Part shown: piece by piece, positions 55,801 through 58,873 of the stretch
Position numbering within the stretch: position 1 is the first letter of the stretch
Layout of the letters: each line of letters begins with the position of its first letter
Program-made: the position numbers and the translations under genes
DNA from: Siphonodentalium dalli
Lineage: Eukaryota; Mollusca; Scaphopoda; Gadilida; Siphonodentaliidae
Assembly: GCA_032622095.1 (NCBI GenBank)
Contig: CP136065.1
Span: forward strand, 153,145,577-153,209,576
DNA length: 64,000 bases
Direction of reading: 5' to 3'
The notes under the pieces: generated by a model
What the model was told of the DNA's origin: nothing
Seen by the model: only the letters and a program-made list of their open reading frames with translations
The model's database searches: none

Positions 55801-58337
55801 TATATGTGGGTAGTATCTTGTATCTTGGGTATCACTTGGTATAATTTGTTCAAACCTAAATGGTGGGTAGACATAGGTATGGACAACACGTAACCACTTT
55901 GGACACCATGTAGATGAATACAAGAGCATATATAGAACACAATGAAACCCTAATACATGTATGAACACAATGCCATGTGTTTTATATGGTCATGTGACCT
56001 TGGCGGCCATGGTCATGTGACCTTGGCGGCCAATGTTTTAGGTTTTCGAGTTATTATAGCAGTAAATTTTGTATTATATTCATTTCCAGCATGCTATGAG
56101 GATGAAATCAGAAATAGAATGCATTGTATAGGAATTAAACATATCGATCAGTGTATTTAGTCGGGGAGCCAATAAGGTCCCGGTCATTGTTACTATTGTC
56201 ACCACTGACATCACCAGAAATATTGGATTTTTCTCTCACAAACAGGACATAAATATCGACAAGAATTCACTTTTCACGGTTGGACAATTGTTTTAAGTAA
56301 AATGCAACTATCATTGGTATCAAAGGTATTTATTGTTTTGGTCTATCTTAAATGTGTCGCACTACGGTGTTTATAGACCAAATTGCTCAAGAAGGCTTCC
56401 AAAATGGCAACCAAATTTGTAACTGAGATGAACCATAATATGTGGCTATTCTGGGGGTGCAGGTGGACCTTATTGGCTCCCCGACTAATTGGTACGATAT
56501 TTGTACCTCATTTATTTCTTGGTATATCTGTGTTGGGAGAGCATATATTATGCAAGCGTGGCCATGTCTGGTGACAGAGACCTGCACAGATATCATGTGA
56601 GATCATACAGCGGTAATGCGATGTCACATGATATGCTATTATAACATGTATTGCGTCAGGGATTCATATTCAACAAGAGGTGTGCACTCGAGTGCTAGCA
56701 TACCCCCACCGTGGCAAATTCAACCCGCATTATCCGTAAACCCAACAAAAAAGATTTTTAACTTTAAAGAAAAATTCGGACTATAATATCGATATGGTGT
56801 CACAAGAAGCTTGTACAGAAAAAATTATTAAAATTGGTTCATATTTGTTAAAGTTATTAAGTCGGACAGAATTTTCTAAGTCAAAATAAGCCGAAAATGA
56901 AGTGTAATATTACGAAAAACAGTCTGAGCCAATCCCTAGCCGCATCATGTAGAGAGGGTATTGTGAGAAGCATGTATACCAAAAATTATTGAAATCGGTT
57001 CATATTTGTTAAAGTTATGAAGTCAGACAGAATTTTCTAAGTCAAAATAAGTTGAAAATGAGGCGTAACTTTAAAAAAAAAAGTTGGACCGAACTGCAAT
57101 TAGCATCATGCGGAGAGGCAGTACTAAGGAGATTGCATATATAAAATTATTGAAATCGGTTCATAGTTGTTCGAGTTATGAGGTCGGATGGACGGACGGA
57201 TGGAAGCCGGACACATGGAGGGAGAAAGCGTGACAGACGGACGGACGGACGGACGCAGTCAATCCAGTATACCCCCCATTTTCTTCGAAATTGGGGCTAT
57301 AATAATCATATGGATCAAGGAATATACCCATACCAAAACTGGATTCCAGCTGTATTTAGTTTCTATGTGGCTGTGCCGAGAGAGATCGGGACATCATTAT
57401 AAGATTTTAGTAATCCAACATTCATATATATTGAGCAGTTATATAGAACAGTCTACATGGTCGGTCTTCAAACAGAAACAACCCCAACTGTGGTAAACGC
57501 TCTTCATGGGGAAAAAAACGTCACACAGTTGTCATGGTTCTTAGTCTATAAGTCTGTAAGACTGATCCATTTCTGAAATGATTTCTTCTGGCTCATTATT
57601 CACGATTATCATGATATTGCTCATGTGGCTTCTGAAAATCTTTCATTTTGTGAAATAATTATTTAATCACTTTCGCCATTTTGCCGTATCTCCTGAAATT
57701 CCGCTGAACATGGGGATTCATCTGAATTATCGTCATCCACTCATCAGGACCAATATCGCTGTTATTCTCACTGAGCACAACAAAGTACTAATAAACAGCG
57801 CAACACAATGTACGTGCACATTTTGCGTAATTTCGGTGCAAGCAAACGCAAACAATTAGAACATTGGTAACATGAAGTGATTCCGAGTCACACGAGTCAA
57901 ACATACTATACCTGTTTGGCAAGAGTACTTTTTGACACCGCAGATGACAGGACAGAATATAGGCATGTTTCCTAGTAGGCATGGGTTTTATAGTACTATT
58001 AAAATTACAGAACAATTTCCGGCAACCCAAATGAAATTTTTCTTGTAATTTTAAAAAACTTTTACCTGGCAAAAATTACAGAACGCAGAGAGAATTACAC
58101 ATTTTATAAGGAAAGTATAATTTACTCATAAAGTTATAACTTTAGAAATCAAATTCTATAATTTTTTACCTTTTCCTCAGTTGCTTTTGCCAGCAGTCGT
58201 GCATGATCTTCCGGTGTGACACGGAACGCTTCCTGTGCATACTGGTACAGGTCCTGAATGTATGGAGAGTGGCTGCCACTTGTAGCTCCAATCTTATGTT
58301 TGACTGTGTACAGCACCTCGATATACAAAAGCTCAAA
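986..58337 (-). CDS. BAIAP3: BAIAP3/UNC13D-like (Munc13-4 type) gene, partial, 12 exons
   Basis: Twelve minus-strand exons, each with an AG acceptor and GT donor, splice in frame into a Munc13-4/BAIAP3 family protein. Known members are about 1,100-1,200 residues with C2A, a MUN region (MHD1, MHD2) and C2B; they are cytosolic, bind Ca2+, phospholipid and SNAREs, and prime vesicle or granule fusion. Seen here: an N-terminal helical segment (motif PEDHARLLAKATEEK), the first C2A strands (TTIVEAKGLEAKDADG), MHD1 (GTTLFELYLALQELSRFK, then WLGIAKLKADKRIHKAVELD, then STSAVD and QLSWPD) and the MHD2 side (TINNIEQVRKSL, LMEYLDSNLL, LLVEFFFANDKG). Introns are mostly phase 0. The rest of C2A and roughly 300 residues before SHLDYF are not found; the 100-N gap lies in that interval. 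The first exons and C2B lie outside the window. Joined positions: 58170..58337, 50366..50432, 47079..47127, 27176..27332, 25413..25536, 13390..13458, 10441..10515, 8594..8695, 7527..7730, 6229..6297, 1684..1830, 986..1099. Whether it is closer to vertebrate BAIAP3 or UNC13D is not resolved; family assignment is firm. Confidence 0.92.
1684..1830 (-). CDS. BAIAP3: BAIAP3-like exon: MHD2, LMEYLDSNLL
   Basis: A 147-nt, 49-residue, phase 0/0 exon. It begins AIGDLMEYLDSNLLTLNKNL, continues with NFDRILESIWLETLEEF and ends RDVLEKEEM. Acceptor ttatctgcag; the donor gtatta is non-optimal but gives the correct phase and an in-frame join to the 986-1099 exon. LM.YLD..L and ILE.IW are MHD2 hallmarks in this family. 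Confidence 0.93.
2113..2312. mobile_element. MITE family C left part with a palindrome cassette
   Basis: TAACCCTTTCTTTACTAAAT, a hairpin with GTTCAGATAATAAGTTCAAC stems, then a cassette CTGGCGATCTAGAAAATCCA followed by two palindromes of AGGAGGGCTA type. The right half of a family C element with a related cassette begins at about 3290; the two may belong to one 1.4-kb element, but the interior 2313-3280 is unique AT-rich sequence with nothing recognisable. Confidence 0.7.
3288..3533. mobile_element. MITE family C right part with GC-rich palindromes
   Basis: Palindromes built from AGGCGGGCT/AGCCCGCCT at 3293-3365, then the usual family C right arm (CATCCCTCCAAATGAATA, GAGAATCCATTTAG.ATAGAAAG). 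Confidence 0.75.
3737..4357. mobile_element. foldback repeat, three related ends
   Basis: An inverted repeat (GATTTTGGAAAGGTACAGGG at 3758 and ATTCGCCCTGTACCTTTCCA at 3833) forms a hairpin. A third, inverse end lies at 4300-4357 (ATAACAGTGTGGTATTTTGT, CAGGGCGAATG). The interior includes unique AT-rich sequence. Class unknown. Confidence 0.65.
4741..5196. mobile_element. MITE family B, copy 1 (TTAA-flanked palindrome)
   Basis: A nearly full-length palindrome whose ends read AGGTACTCAATCCGATTA and its inverse; identical TTAA tetranucleotides flank it (4737-4740 and 5197-5200). The centre is ACCACTTGATTTTAGAG and its complement. TTAA target duplication suggests piggyBac-type mobilisation, though the tip is not a typical piggyBac tip. 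Confidence 0.9.
5206..6145. other. intron, mostly unique AT-rich
   Basis: Between exons 6229 and 1830. Contains a fragment at about 5933-5980 (GCACAGACTCAGTATGAG) that recurs inverted near 13255-13295, and a piece at 5835-5900 similar to 9070-9120. No gene. Confidence 0.6.
6229..6297 (-). CDS. BAIAP3: BAIAP3-like exon: MRPDIKKDVFHLNWAPESLP
   Basis: A 69-nt, 23-residue, phase 0/0 exon encoding MRPDIKKDVFHLNWAPESLP and ADD, between cttacag and gtaagt, both strong signals. In the family the K|M(R/V)PDI junction follows the RVADK helix, and ADD leads into the AI..LMEYLD segment of the next exon. Confidence 0.93.
6410..6752. mobile_element. MITE family E copy
   Basis: Hairpin ends around TTCATCCACTGGGGACC / CAGAATGAGGTCC; interior includes CAATGCATAATCGAGGTG. 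It lies in the intron just upstream (in gene sense) of exon 6297. Confidence 0.75.
6877..6922. repeat. small hairpin, 12-bp stem
   Basis: GTCATGTGAGGC and GCCTCACATGAC separated by 17-20 bases. No run of T or other terminator context; probably a decayed MITE. Confidence 0.7.
7527..7730 (-). CDS. BAIAP3: BAIAP3-like exon: TINNIEQVRKSL
   Basis: The longest exon here: 204 nt, 68 residues, phase 0/0. It begins LCITINNIEQVRKSLKTLPE, the conserved LCVxVNNIExVR motif between MHD1 and MHD2, and ends MVRKIKNVVDRVADK at gtgaag. The acceptor is ttgttgtag. Charged, heptad-like spacing of hydrophobic residues is consistent with the helical MUN fold. Confidence 0.94.
7887..8139. mobile_element. MITE family D, double hairpin
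   Basis: Ends TAACCCTTCCATGAC and the roughly inverse AAATGGTTAA. The interior has two hairpins, each with stems around ATTCTCTTATATATGCGAG; the second hairpin is the inverse of the first. CCCTTT-type tips and TTAA ends resemble piggyBac MITEs. It lies in the intron between exons 8594 and 7730. Confidence 0.88.
8262..8555. mobile_element. MITE family E copy
   Basis: GGGGTCCCCAGATGGTGAAT hairpins at both ends with AATGCATAATCGAGGTG in the interior. It lies about 40 bp from the donor of exon 8594. Confidence 0.8.
8594..8695 (-). CDS. BAIAP3: BAIAP3-like exon: DVSEAAMVYANLI
   Basis: A 102-nt, 34-residue, phase 0/0 exon between tcctgcag-type acceptor sequence (tgcag) and gttaga. It encodes DVSEAAMVYANLIHNKLIRE, then GYYDEEGQFDVTEQ. 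Family members have a KxTEDxCxxAxxYaxLI segment here. The weak donor (gttag) is the only in-frame GT that leaves the correct phase for the next exon. Confidence 0.92.
8941..10105. other. intron, unique AT-rich
   Basis: Between exons 10441 and 8695. A short palindrome GACGTATATATACGTC lies at 9335-9350. Nothing else recognised. Confidence 0.6.
10106..10362. mobile_element. MITE family D, double hairpin
   Basis: Same architecture as 7887-8139. It ends about 80 bp from exon 10441 on the donor side. Confidence 0.88.
10441..10515 (-). CDS. BAIAP3: BAIAP3-like exon: FWKQLSWPD
   Basis: A 75-nt, 25-residue, phase 0/0 exon with acceptor tgttttacag and donor gtaaga. It encodes IIEFWKQLSWPDSLGSFKFV and KKLTE. 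The fW..LsWPD motif follows the SSAVD segment in this family, and the KLTE end joins in frame to DVSEAAMVYA in the next exon. Confidence 0.93.
10690..11515 (+). repeat. pearl/Helentron-like element with four 174-bp monomers
   Basis: Core monomers recur at exactly 174 bp (TGAACAT at 10831, 11005, 11179, 11353), followed by an ACGGACGG tract and a hairpin ATACCCCCC ... GGGGGTATAATA. The short open frames here are repeat translations and not genes. Confidence 0.65.
11558..11650. mobile_element. MITE family C fragment (central hairpin)
   Basis: GAAATGTTCAGATAATAAG hairpin and its inverse with the ACTACTCGTTAATAAGTAC part of the left arm, in reverse orientation. Confidence 0.75.
11861..11986. mobile_element. 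MITE family A, half copy
   Basis: Loop and right arm of the palindromic family A (GAAAGCTTTCCGATGAATG to GAGCATTGCTGTA); the left arm is missing. Confidence 0.85.
12031..12449. mobile_element. MITE family E, long copy
   Basis: Two hairpins of TTTGCAGAATGAGGTCCCCA type flank an interior with ATCTGGGTCTAGGTCTCC; both ends face outward. Confidence 0.82.
12450..13389. other. intron, unique AT-rich
   Basis: Between exons 13390 and 10515. A minus-strand open stretch near 12830-12945 (YIKYNVWNVDEASGEWW) is not explained but has no family match or splice support. Confidence 0.5.
13390..13458 (-). CDS. BAIAP3: BAIAP3-like exon: STSAVD motif
   Basis: A 69-nt, 23-residue exon, phase 0/0, encoding VTKIDANVKYSTSAVDVCCC and FTQ, between cctag and gtgagt. 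The STSAVD motif followed by a cysteine-phenylalanine pair is a family hallmark directly after AVELD. It joins across a 12-kb intron to the exon at 25413. The open frame continues 3' of the donor, but that stretch is a dispersed repeat (a matching inverted piece lies near 5933-5980), so it is treated as intron. Confidence 0.9.
13459..14230. other. intron, unique AT-rich
   Basis: Contains short A-runs near 13625 and 13665; no coding or repeat feature recognised. Confidence 0.6.
14231..14353. mobile_element. short foldback element
   Basis: Arms of about 40 bp (GCATCGGCGTGTATAGTAGA and its inverse TGACTATACACGCCGATGAG) around a 45-bp loop. A related fragment may lie near 30830-30870 (GTTGACTATACACACTGATG). 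Confidence 0.75.
14516..14850. mobile_element. MITE family F, full copy
   Basis: About 65-bp terminal inverted repeats (GATACAATATTTTCCTAAAA ... TATCTTGCCCACTGAAC and the inverse) enclose an interior with ACACGTGTAATCACGTGATT (two E-box cores). No coding frame. Confidence 0.85.
14848..14886. repeat. family F TIR fragment, left partner
   Basis: TATCTCCGTCAAAGG and TATCTTGCCCACTGAACT match, in inverse, the end at 24331-24370. Confidence 0.8.
14990..15052. repeat. TA/CATA microsatellite
   Basis: ATACATATACATGCAC followed by (AT)n of about 20 bases. Simple repeat only. Confidence 0.95.
15460..15690 (+). pseudogene. possible LTR-retrotransposon integrase C-terminal remnant
   Basis: The frame includes VSLTNRLTGKRMGITQTYVA followed by RLRPYED, which resembles the GPY/F end of integrases, where a tetrapeptide like RLRPY closes the module. 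Stops follow at about 15691 and 15712, and the same frame reopens at 15736-15981 without a recognised domain. The surrounding block 15180-18470 is GC-richer than the rest of the window, as expected for foreign retroelement sequence. No reverse transcriptase motif was seen, so this is tentative. Confidence 0.3.
16840..16995 (-). repeat. tRNA-derived SINE head (candidate)
   Basis: On the minus strand GAGCTGGGTGGTTATGCC (box A-like) is followed about 25 bp later by GGGTTCGACCATCC (box B-like), the spacing of a tRNA-related pol III promoter. It is not a functional tRNA: no acceptor stem or anticodon arm closes. The tail runs on to lower coordinates without a clear end. Confidence 0.5.
17140..17275. 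repeat. family I repeat, copy 1
   Basis: Shares GGTTCGATGGGTAGCCCCAA and GTGCTAATTACGCCA with copies at 18275-18420 and 23300-23425, with scattered substitutions. Class unknown; the GGTTCGATGGG motif is box B-like but no box A was found. Confidence 0.75.
18275..18420. repeat. family I repeat, copy 2 (left of the G array)
   Basis: Direct-orientation copy about 55 bp before the family G array. Confidence 0.75.
18475..19122. mobile_element. family G element, array copy 1
   Basis: The element begins GGTAGCAGTACACGATTTC and ends GAAATCGTGTATTGCTACC, a terminal inverted repeat of about 19 bp with one mismatch. Left flank is TATA, right flank TTAA. It has no open frame of note, so it is non-autonomous. 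Superfamily not determined. Confidence 0.85.
20410..21057. mobile_element. family G element, array copy 2
   Basis: Near-identical to copies 1 and 3. This middle copy is flanked by TTAA on both sides, which looks like a target duplication for TTAA-specific insertion. Confidence 0.85.
22354..23001. mobile_element. family G element, array copy 3
   Basis: Same termini and length as copies 1 and 2; left flank TTAA, right flank ATAG. Beyond 23001 the spacer sequence does not resume, so the array ends exactly at the element terminus. Confidence 0.85.
23300..23425. repeat. family I repeat, copy 3 (right of the G array)
   Basis: Direct-orientation copy about 300 bp after the family G array; closest to copy 2 (GCCAGTTAGAGGAAC shared). 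Confidence 0.75.
23430..24189. other. intron, nothing recognised
   Basis: Between family I copy 3 and the family F fragment. AT-rich with scattered CG dinucleotides; no exon. Confidence 0.55.
24190..24370. mobile_element. family F fragment, inverse orientation
   Basis: One end of a family F element (interior with CACGTGATTACACGTGTC, then TTCAGTGGGCAAGATACC and CGGAGATAA). Its opposite end is not adjacent; the closest partner is 14848-14886. Confidence 0.8.
24472..24682. mobile_element. MITE family A, full copy
   Basis: A near-perfect ~210-bp palindrome with tips CAGTAATGC and GCATTACTG, flanked by TA on both sides. The tip and TA duplication fit a Tc1/mariner-type MITE. Confidence 0.92.
24690..25260. 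other. intron, nothing recognised
   Basis: Unique sequence with no coding support. Confidence 0.55.
25268..25375. mobile_element. MITE family A, half copy next to exon 25413
   Basis: Right half of family A from GAGAGCTTTCCGATGAATGG to GGGCATTACTA, lying in the intron with its outer end about 37 bp from the exon donor. Confidence 0.85.
25413..25536 (-). CDS. BAIAP3: BAIAP3-like exon: MHD1, EWKSLSVAQYFEWFKFAVKK
   Basis: A 124-nt exon between ttgcag and gtaggc. The first base completes the Ser codon from the previous exon, giving HIPQ-S-EWKSLSVAQYF, then WFKFAVKKWLGIAKLKADKR and IHKAVELDK, ending in phase 0. The AVELD motif is shared by BAIAP3 and UNC13 proteins. A half-copy of palindromic MITE family A lies in the intron with its outer end about 37 bp beyond the donor. 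Confidence 0.93.
25848..26709. mobile_element. MITE family D, expanded by T-rich repeats and a family H insert
   Basis: The two family D hairpins lie at 25862-25943 and about 26586-26665, with T-rich ATCATTTTT/CTTACATTC repeats and a family H unit (26036-26408) between them. The hairpin tips carry a stem (GTCGACTATAGGTCG) that differs from all other family D copies, yet both hairpins share it. Confidence 0.8.
26036..26408 (+). repeat. family H unit (370 bp) inside family D
   Basis: From AAAGACATACGATGGACTTG to GATCACCCTACCGGAG and CACATCACTTTAA. The same unit, about 80% alike by eye, occurs at 50610-51000 in a different host MITE. TTAA at or near both ends; no coding frame. Confidence 0.75.
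26928..27130. mobile_element. MITE family E, two hairpins next to exon 27176
   Basis: Two adjacent hairpins of GCAGAATGAGGTCCCCAGAG with loops around CCCCGCATAGCGGG and CCCGCTATGCGGGG. Ends 46 bp from the exon donor. Confidence 0.85.
27176..27332 (-). CDS. BAIAP3: BAIAP3-like exon: MHD1, FELYLALQELSRFK
   Basis: This exon encodes EMVECMEHRLRSVEMEEG, LEDSAAMTMGTTLFELYLAL and QELSRFKEHIPQ, a clear MHD1 match, and ends two bases into a Ser codon at gttggt. The start was chosen by phase: the previous exon ends with one base, so two bases must be supplied, which fits the acceptor ending at 27333 (GAG|AA). A better-looking CAG acceptor at 27340 would add CTTGGAG and shift the frame relative to the exon at 47079. 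Sequence upstream of the exon stays open for some codons. A family E MITE ends 46 bp from the donor. Confidence 0.9.
27340..28235. other. intron beyond the MHD1 exon, unique AT-rich
   Basis: Open frames of 70-90 codons on the minus strand here do not resemble the BAIAP3 family and lack splice support. Confidence 0.55.
28240..28498. mobile_element. MITE family D, double hairpin
   Basis: AACCCTTCATGAC and ATGTAAGGGTTAA ends with two ATTCTCTTATA hairpins. Confidence 0.88.
28867..29077. mobile_element. MITE family A, full copy nested in family G
   Basis: Palindrome with CAGTAATG tips and TA flanks, inserted in the old family G element. Confidence 0.92.
29391..29815 (-). pseudogene. LINE ORF1-like RNA-binding domain fragment, frameshifted
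   Basis: On the minus strand one frame reads NRNNNIIVANIPEGTTEEAD, the typical first strand (NIIIxNIPE) of the RRM-like domain in non-LTR retrotransposon ORF1 proteins. After a frameshift near 29690 another frame continues IYQRIGHKTENKHRPVKLLL and later EIEELYKLRVELKEKRE, matching the end of the RRM (RIG..NKHRPV.V) and the start of the C-terminal domain. It is one broken fragment without reverse transcriptase. The assignment rests on motif order only. Confidence 0.6.
29952..30196. mobile_element. MITE family A, full copy with a small internal duplication
   Basis: Second family A insertion in the old family G copy. The loop side of the left arm carries an extra copy of GGCTTGTTGCCATTCATCGG. 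Confidence 0.92.
30516..30778. mobile_element. MITE family D, double hairpin
   Basis: TTAACCCTTCTATGAC to CATGAAAGGGTTAA; terminal TTAA on both sides and two hairpins inside. Confidence 0.9.
30780..31690. other. intron, unique AT-rich
   Basis: Contains a piece similar to 24720-24890 (ATTGTACCACAAAAAGTTGT, ACACAGACTACTGACC), so part is an unclassified dispersed repeat. No gene. Confidence 0.55.
31691..32054. mobile_element. MITE family B, copy 2 (damaged left arm)
   Basis: The right arm is complete to AGTACCT followed by TTAA; the left arm has lost part of its stem and the first bases. Body sequence matches copy 1 (CAAAGCTC, CCCGCAATTTGTCCG). Confidence 0.85.
32059..32507. other. intron, unique AT-rich
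   Basis: No feature recognised. Confidence 0.55.
32508..32848. mobile_element. MITE family E, right end truncated
   Basis: Starts GCAGAATGAGGTCCCCAGTG; interior matches the 8262 copy in reverse; the last hairpin breaks off after GATGCTAGCCCACTGG. Confidence 0.78.
33140..34235. mobile_element. foldback element with nested hairpins
   Basis: An approximately 1.1-kb imperfect palindrome. Left arm 33140-33640 pairs with right arm about 33685-34195; the centre (33650-33690) is repeated in inverse orientation again at 34190-34235. Each outer arm holds its own hairpin of about 70-bp stems (33151-33298 and about 34037-34185) with the motif CCCAGTTTATAGCGGAATTT. Stem halves differ by scattered substitutions and small indels, so it is not a recent or artefactual inversion. 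No coding frame. Confidence 0.88.
38437..39610 (+). repeat. 143-bp higher-order repeat inside the minisatellite
   Basis: Four variant units (36+36+36+35 bp) repeat as a block. A diagnostic GCGGTACC variant recurs at 38437, 38580, 38871, 39014, 39157, 39300, 39443 and 39586, mostly at exactly 143-bp spacing. This indicates recent amplification of a multi-unit block rather than of single units. Confidence 0.9.
40534..42885 (+). repeat. 1,176-bp head-to-tail duplication inside the minisatellite
   Basis: Positions 40534-41709 and 41710-42885 form two abutting copies: every distinctive variant (for example CATTCCTGG, CATTCTTGATGG, GGCTGGTTATT) recurs at an offset of 1,176 bp, and the open frames in the two copies are identical where compared. 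This implies a very recent block duplication or an assembly artefact. Confidence 0.9.
42926..43633. other. intron flank of the minisatellite
   Basis: Unique AT-rich sequence directly after the last minisatellite unit. No exon. Confidence 0.55.
43634..43896. mobile_element. MITE family C, full copy
   Basis: CAACCCTTTCTATACTAAAT to TATATAAAGGGTTAA, with the GTTCAACAAATGACC central hairpin. CCCTTT tips with TTAA are piggyBac-like. Confidence 0.88.
44355..44807. mobile_element. MITE family C with nested family D
   Basis: Outer family C ends (AACCCATTCTATACTAAAT and AATAGAAAGGGTTAA) enclose a family D double hairpin at about 44410-44627, so D inserted into C. Confidence 0.82.
44939..45387. mobile_element. 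MITE family B, copy 3 (variant centre)
   Basis: Flanked by TTAA on both sides (44935-44938, 45388-45391). The outer ~130 bp and the innermost stem match copy 1, but a middle section of both arms is replaced by a different sequence (CAAACTGATTGAAGCACGAG and its complement), still pairing perfectly. Confidence 0.9.
45551..45627 (+). repeat. 24-bp short tandem repeat, three units
   Basis: TCAACCAGTCACACACATCC-type units start at 45561, 45585 and 45609 with few differences. Intronic. Confidence 0.9.
46513..46567. mobile_element. MITE family A, internally deleted (55 bp)
   Basis: Only the outer ~25 bp of each arm remain, meeting at CTCTAAATAGTC. A minimal foldback derivative. Confidence 0.8.
46856..46887. 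repeat. poly-C tract, 32 bp
   Basis: An uninterrupted run of 32 C. Length is unreliable in any assembly. Confidence 0.95.
47079..47127 (-). CDS. BAIAP3: BAIAP3-like exon: MUN segment SHLDYFHITYKQLEKL
   Basis: A 49-nt exon encoding SHLDYFHITYKQLEKL plus one base, ending at the strong donor gtaaga. Family members have a DYFSIVYKQLE-like sequence directly before the MHD1 exon. An in-frame TAG in the upstream sequence forces the acceptor to be the AG at 47128-47129, just after a first CAG; this gives phase 0 at the start. It is short, so the call rests on the family motif plus donor and phase agreement with the exon at 27332. Confidence 0.75.
47160..47590. repeat. candidate dispersed repeat with open frames on both strands
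   Basis: The stretch from GATTGATTATGATTTAATG onwards (ATATCACGACATTGCCAG, GTGGTGGAAGAAATC, GCGAGTAACTGGCC) resembles a dispersed sequence I associate with molluscan genomes. It gives a 63-codon plus frame and a 118-codon minus frame, neither of which matches the BAIAP3-like protein expected here. The call is from memory of the pattern and is weak. Confidence 0.35.
47918..48160. mobile_element. MITE family C, full copy, diverged
   Basis: AACCCTTTATTTATTAAATA to GAGAATCCATTTAGTACAGA, with a partly decayed central hairpin. Confidence 0.8.
48384..48565. mobile_element. MITE family D, left end truncated
   Basis: Second half of the first hairpin plus the full second hairpin, ending CATGGAAGGTTTAA. 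Confidence 0.82.
48624..48812. mobile_element. MITE family A, full copy with arm deletion
   Basis: CAGTAATGC tips and TA flanks; the right arm lacks part of the GAAAGCTC and CTGTGGTTAA sections. Confidence 0.9.
48813..49625. other. intron up to the assembly gap
   Basis: A minus-strand open frame at about 48716-49030 reads through a family A arm and looks like repeat. The missing C2A and MUN exons were searched for here and not found. Confidence 0.55.
49626..49725. other. assembly gap, 100 N
   Basis: Exactly 100 N, the usual placeholder for a gap of unknown size. It lies in the interval where the rest of C2A and the first part of the MUN region are expected, so real exons may be missing from the assembly. 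A family E repeat starts right after it at about 49739, a plausible cause of the assembly break. Confidence 0.99.
49739..49881. mobile_element. MITE family E, cut by the assembly gap
   Basis: CAGAAGGGAGAAAGTAACTA followed by a hairpin ending GACCTCATTCTGCAAATGAC. The left part is lost at the N gap. Confidence 0.78.
50057..50163. mobile_element. MITE family A, left half only
   Basis: Left arm from CAGTAATGC to GGAAGCTCTCACTGA; no right arm follows. It lies about 200 bp from the donor side of the C2A exon. Confidence 0.85.
50366..50432 (-). CDS. BAIAP3: BAIAP3-like exon: start of C2A domain
   Basis: This 67-nt exon starts in phase 0 after tttttcag and ends one base into a codon at gtgagt. It encodes PPIIILNTTIVEAKGLEAKD and then AD, with the last base beginning a Gly codon. 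This is the first beta strands of C2A up to the position where family members continue with FSDPY. It joins in frame to the preceding exon (ATEEK|PP). The following C2A exon, which should carry the Ca2+-binding aspartates of the SDPY loop, was not found between here and 47127. Confidence 0.88.
50464..51090. mobile_element. MITE family C with family H inserted
   Basis: Family C ends (TTAACCATTTCATTACAAAA; TATAAAGGGTTAA) are separated by a family H unit at about 50610-51000. It lies in the intron upstream of the C2A exon. Confidence 0.8.
50610..51000 (+). repeat. family H unit inside family C
   Basis: From GTTAACGACATATTATGG to GATCACCCTACCTTAG and CACATCACTTTAA; contains a short G-run at 50888-50897. 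Second copy of the unit at 26036-26408. Confidence 0.75.
51870..52568 (+). repeat. diverged ~175-bp tandem monomers with terminal hairpin
   Basis: TATCCTTTCCCC-type monomer starts near 51876, 52053, 52223 and 52371 mark decayed tandem monomers. A GGACAGACAGACG tract and a 12-bp-stem hairpin (ATAATAAGATGAT ... ATCATCTTATTA) end it at about 52567. The organisation is that of the other pearl-like elements; internal sequence is different. Confidence 0.55.
53195..53407. mobile_element. MITE family A, full copy abutting the hAT element
   Basis: Complete palindrome with CAGTAATGC tips and TA flanks. It ends 14 bp before the hAT element and 6 bp before its target duplication. Confidence 0.92.
53422..55781. 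mobile_element. hAT-type non-autonomous element, 2.36 kb
   Basis: The ends are inverted repeats (TAGAGGTGGGCCGATA at the left, TATCGGCCCATCTCTA at the right) with subterminal ATCGGT arrays. An identical 8-bp direct repeat, ACTATATG, flanks the element at 53414-53421 and 55782-55789. An 8-bp target duplication with a TAGAG-type tip is characteristic of the hAT superfamily. No transposase-like frame is visible inside. The interior (about 54540-54900) includes GGGCGGGG and TGATTGGTTGG, which resemble GC-box and CCAAT-box promoter motifs. Confidence 0.88.
55988..56034 (+). repeat. 23-bp direct duplication with GTCATGTGAC palindrome
   Basis: GGTCATGTGACCTTGGCGGC occurs at 55988 and 56011. The palindrome is an E-box of the TCATGTGA (M-box) type. 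Whether it is a regulatory site is unknown. Confidence 0.7.
56158..56487. mobile_element. 330-bp TIR element, TA-flanked
   Basis: Perfect 23-bp inverted ends: TAGTCGGGGAGCCAATAAGG + TCC, and the inverse. If the outer TA is the target duplication, this is a Tc1/mariner-like MITE. No coding frame of note. Confidence 0.82.
56680..57303 (+). repeat. pearl/Helentron-like element with ~161-bp monomers
   Basis: GGTTCATA recurs at 56835, 56997 and 57158, followed by GACGGACGGACGGACG and a hairpin TATACCCCCC ... GGGGCTATAATA. Confidence 0.62.
57310..58169. other. intron between the C2A and N-terminal exons
   Basis: Unique AT-rich sequence. No further exon recognised. Confidence 0.55.
58170..58337 (-). 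CDS. BAIAP3: BAIAP3-like exon: N-terminal helical segment before C2A
   Basis: This 168-nt phase 0/0 exon encodes 56 residues from FELLYIEVLYTVKHKIG to PEDHARLLAKATEEK. The pattern matches the stretch just before C2A in Munc13-4/BAIAP3 proteins (LYxxxLYTVxHxxG, then QEAFxVxPEEH). The acceptor is a pyrimidine-rich tract ending CAG, the donor AAG|gtaaaa. It is the first exon of the gene seen in the window; nothing upstream of it up to 64000 could be recognised as its partner. Confidence 0.92.
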
Positions 58338-58439
58338 CTGAAAAATACGAAGAGGGAATAATGTGAGACAAATACGGAAAATCAACCTGAATACTGAATG
58401 GTTCTCCCATTCTGTTTTGAAGGTATACACTGAAATGGT

Positions 58440-58873
58440 TAATTTTCCATCTGTAGGGATGTTCAGATACTACATTGCACTCCTGGATTTTCTAGAAGGC
58501 CAGCAATTGCACTCCTCCGCAACTTGAGGAGTGCAATGTTTGCAGTCCTGGATTTTATAGAAGGCCAGCCCTGCTATAAGCAGACACCAGGCAGAGAAGC
58601 TATACTGCTACATGTTGAATTCATTAGTGAAACATATCCCTACTATAAATGAATCATTAGGAATCAAGTACATGTAAAATTCATTAGTGAGTGTTAAGTT
58701 ATCAAAGTAGTTTTAACAACATTCATTATTTACATACTGCCGTGAACGGTTTATGGTGCTGTTCATATAAACAAAAACATATTGTATGCATTTCCCTGAA
58801 TTTACAAGAAACTTGCAAAAACTATGTTTATAAAACAATGATAGGCATGAGAGAATAACAATGCTTATATAAA
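58440..58873. other. sequence upstream of exon 58337 with palindrome cassette
   Basis: At 58470-58575 a cassette TGGATTTTCTAGAAGGCCAG with palindromes of GGAGTGCAAT type occurs twice. It is related in linker sequence to the cassette at 2235-2312. The rest is unique. Confidence 0.6.
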
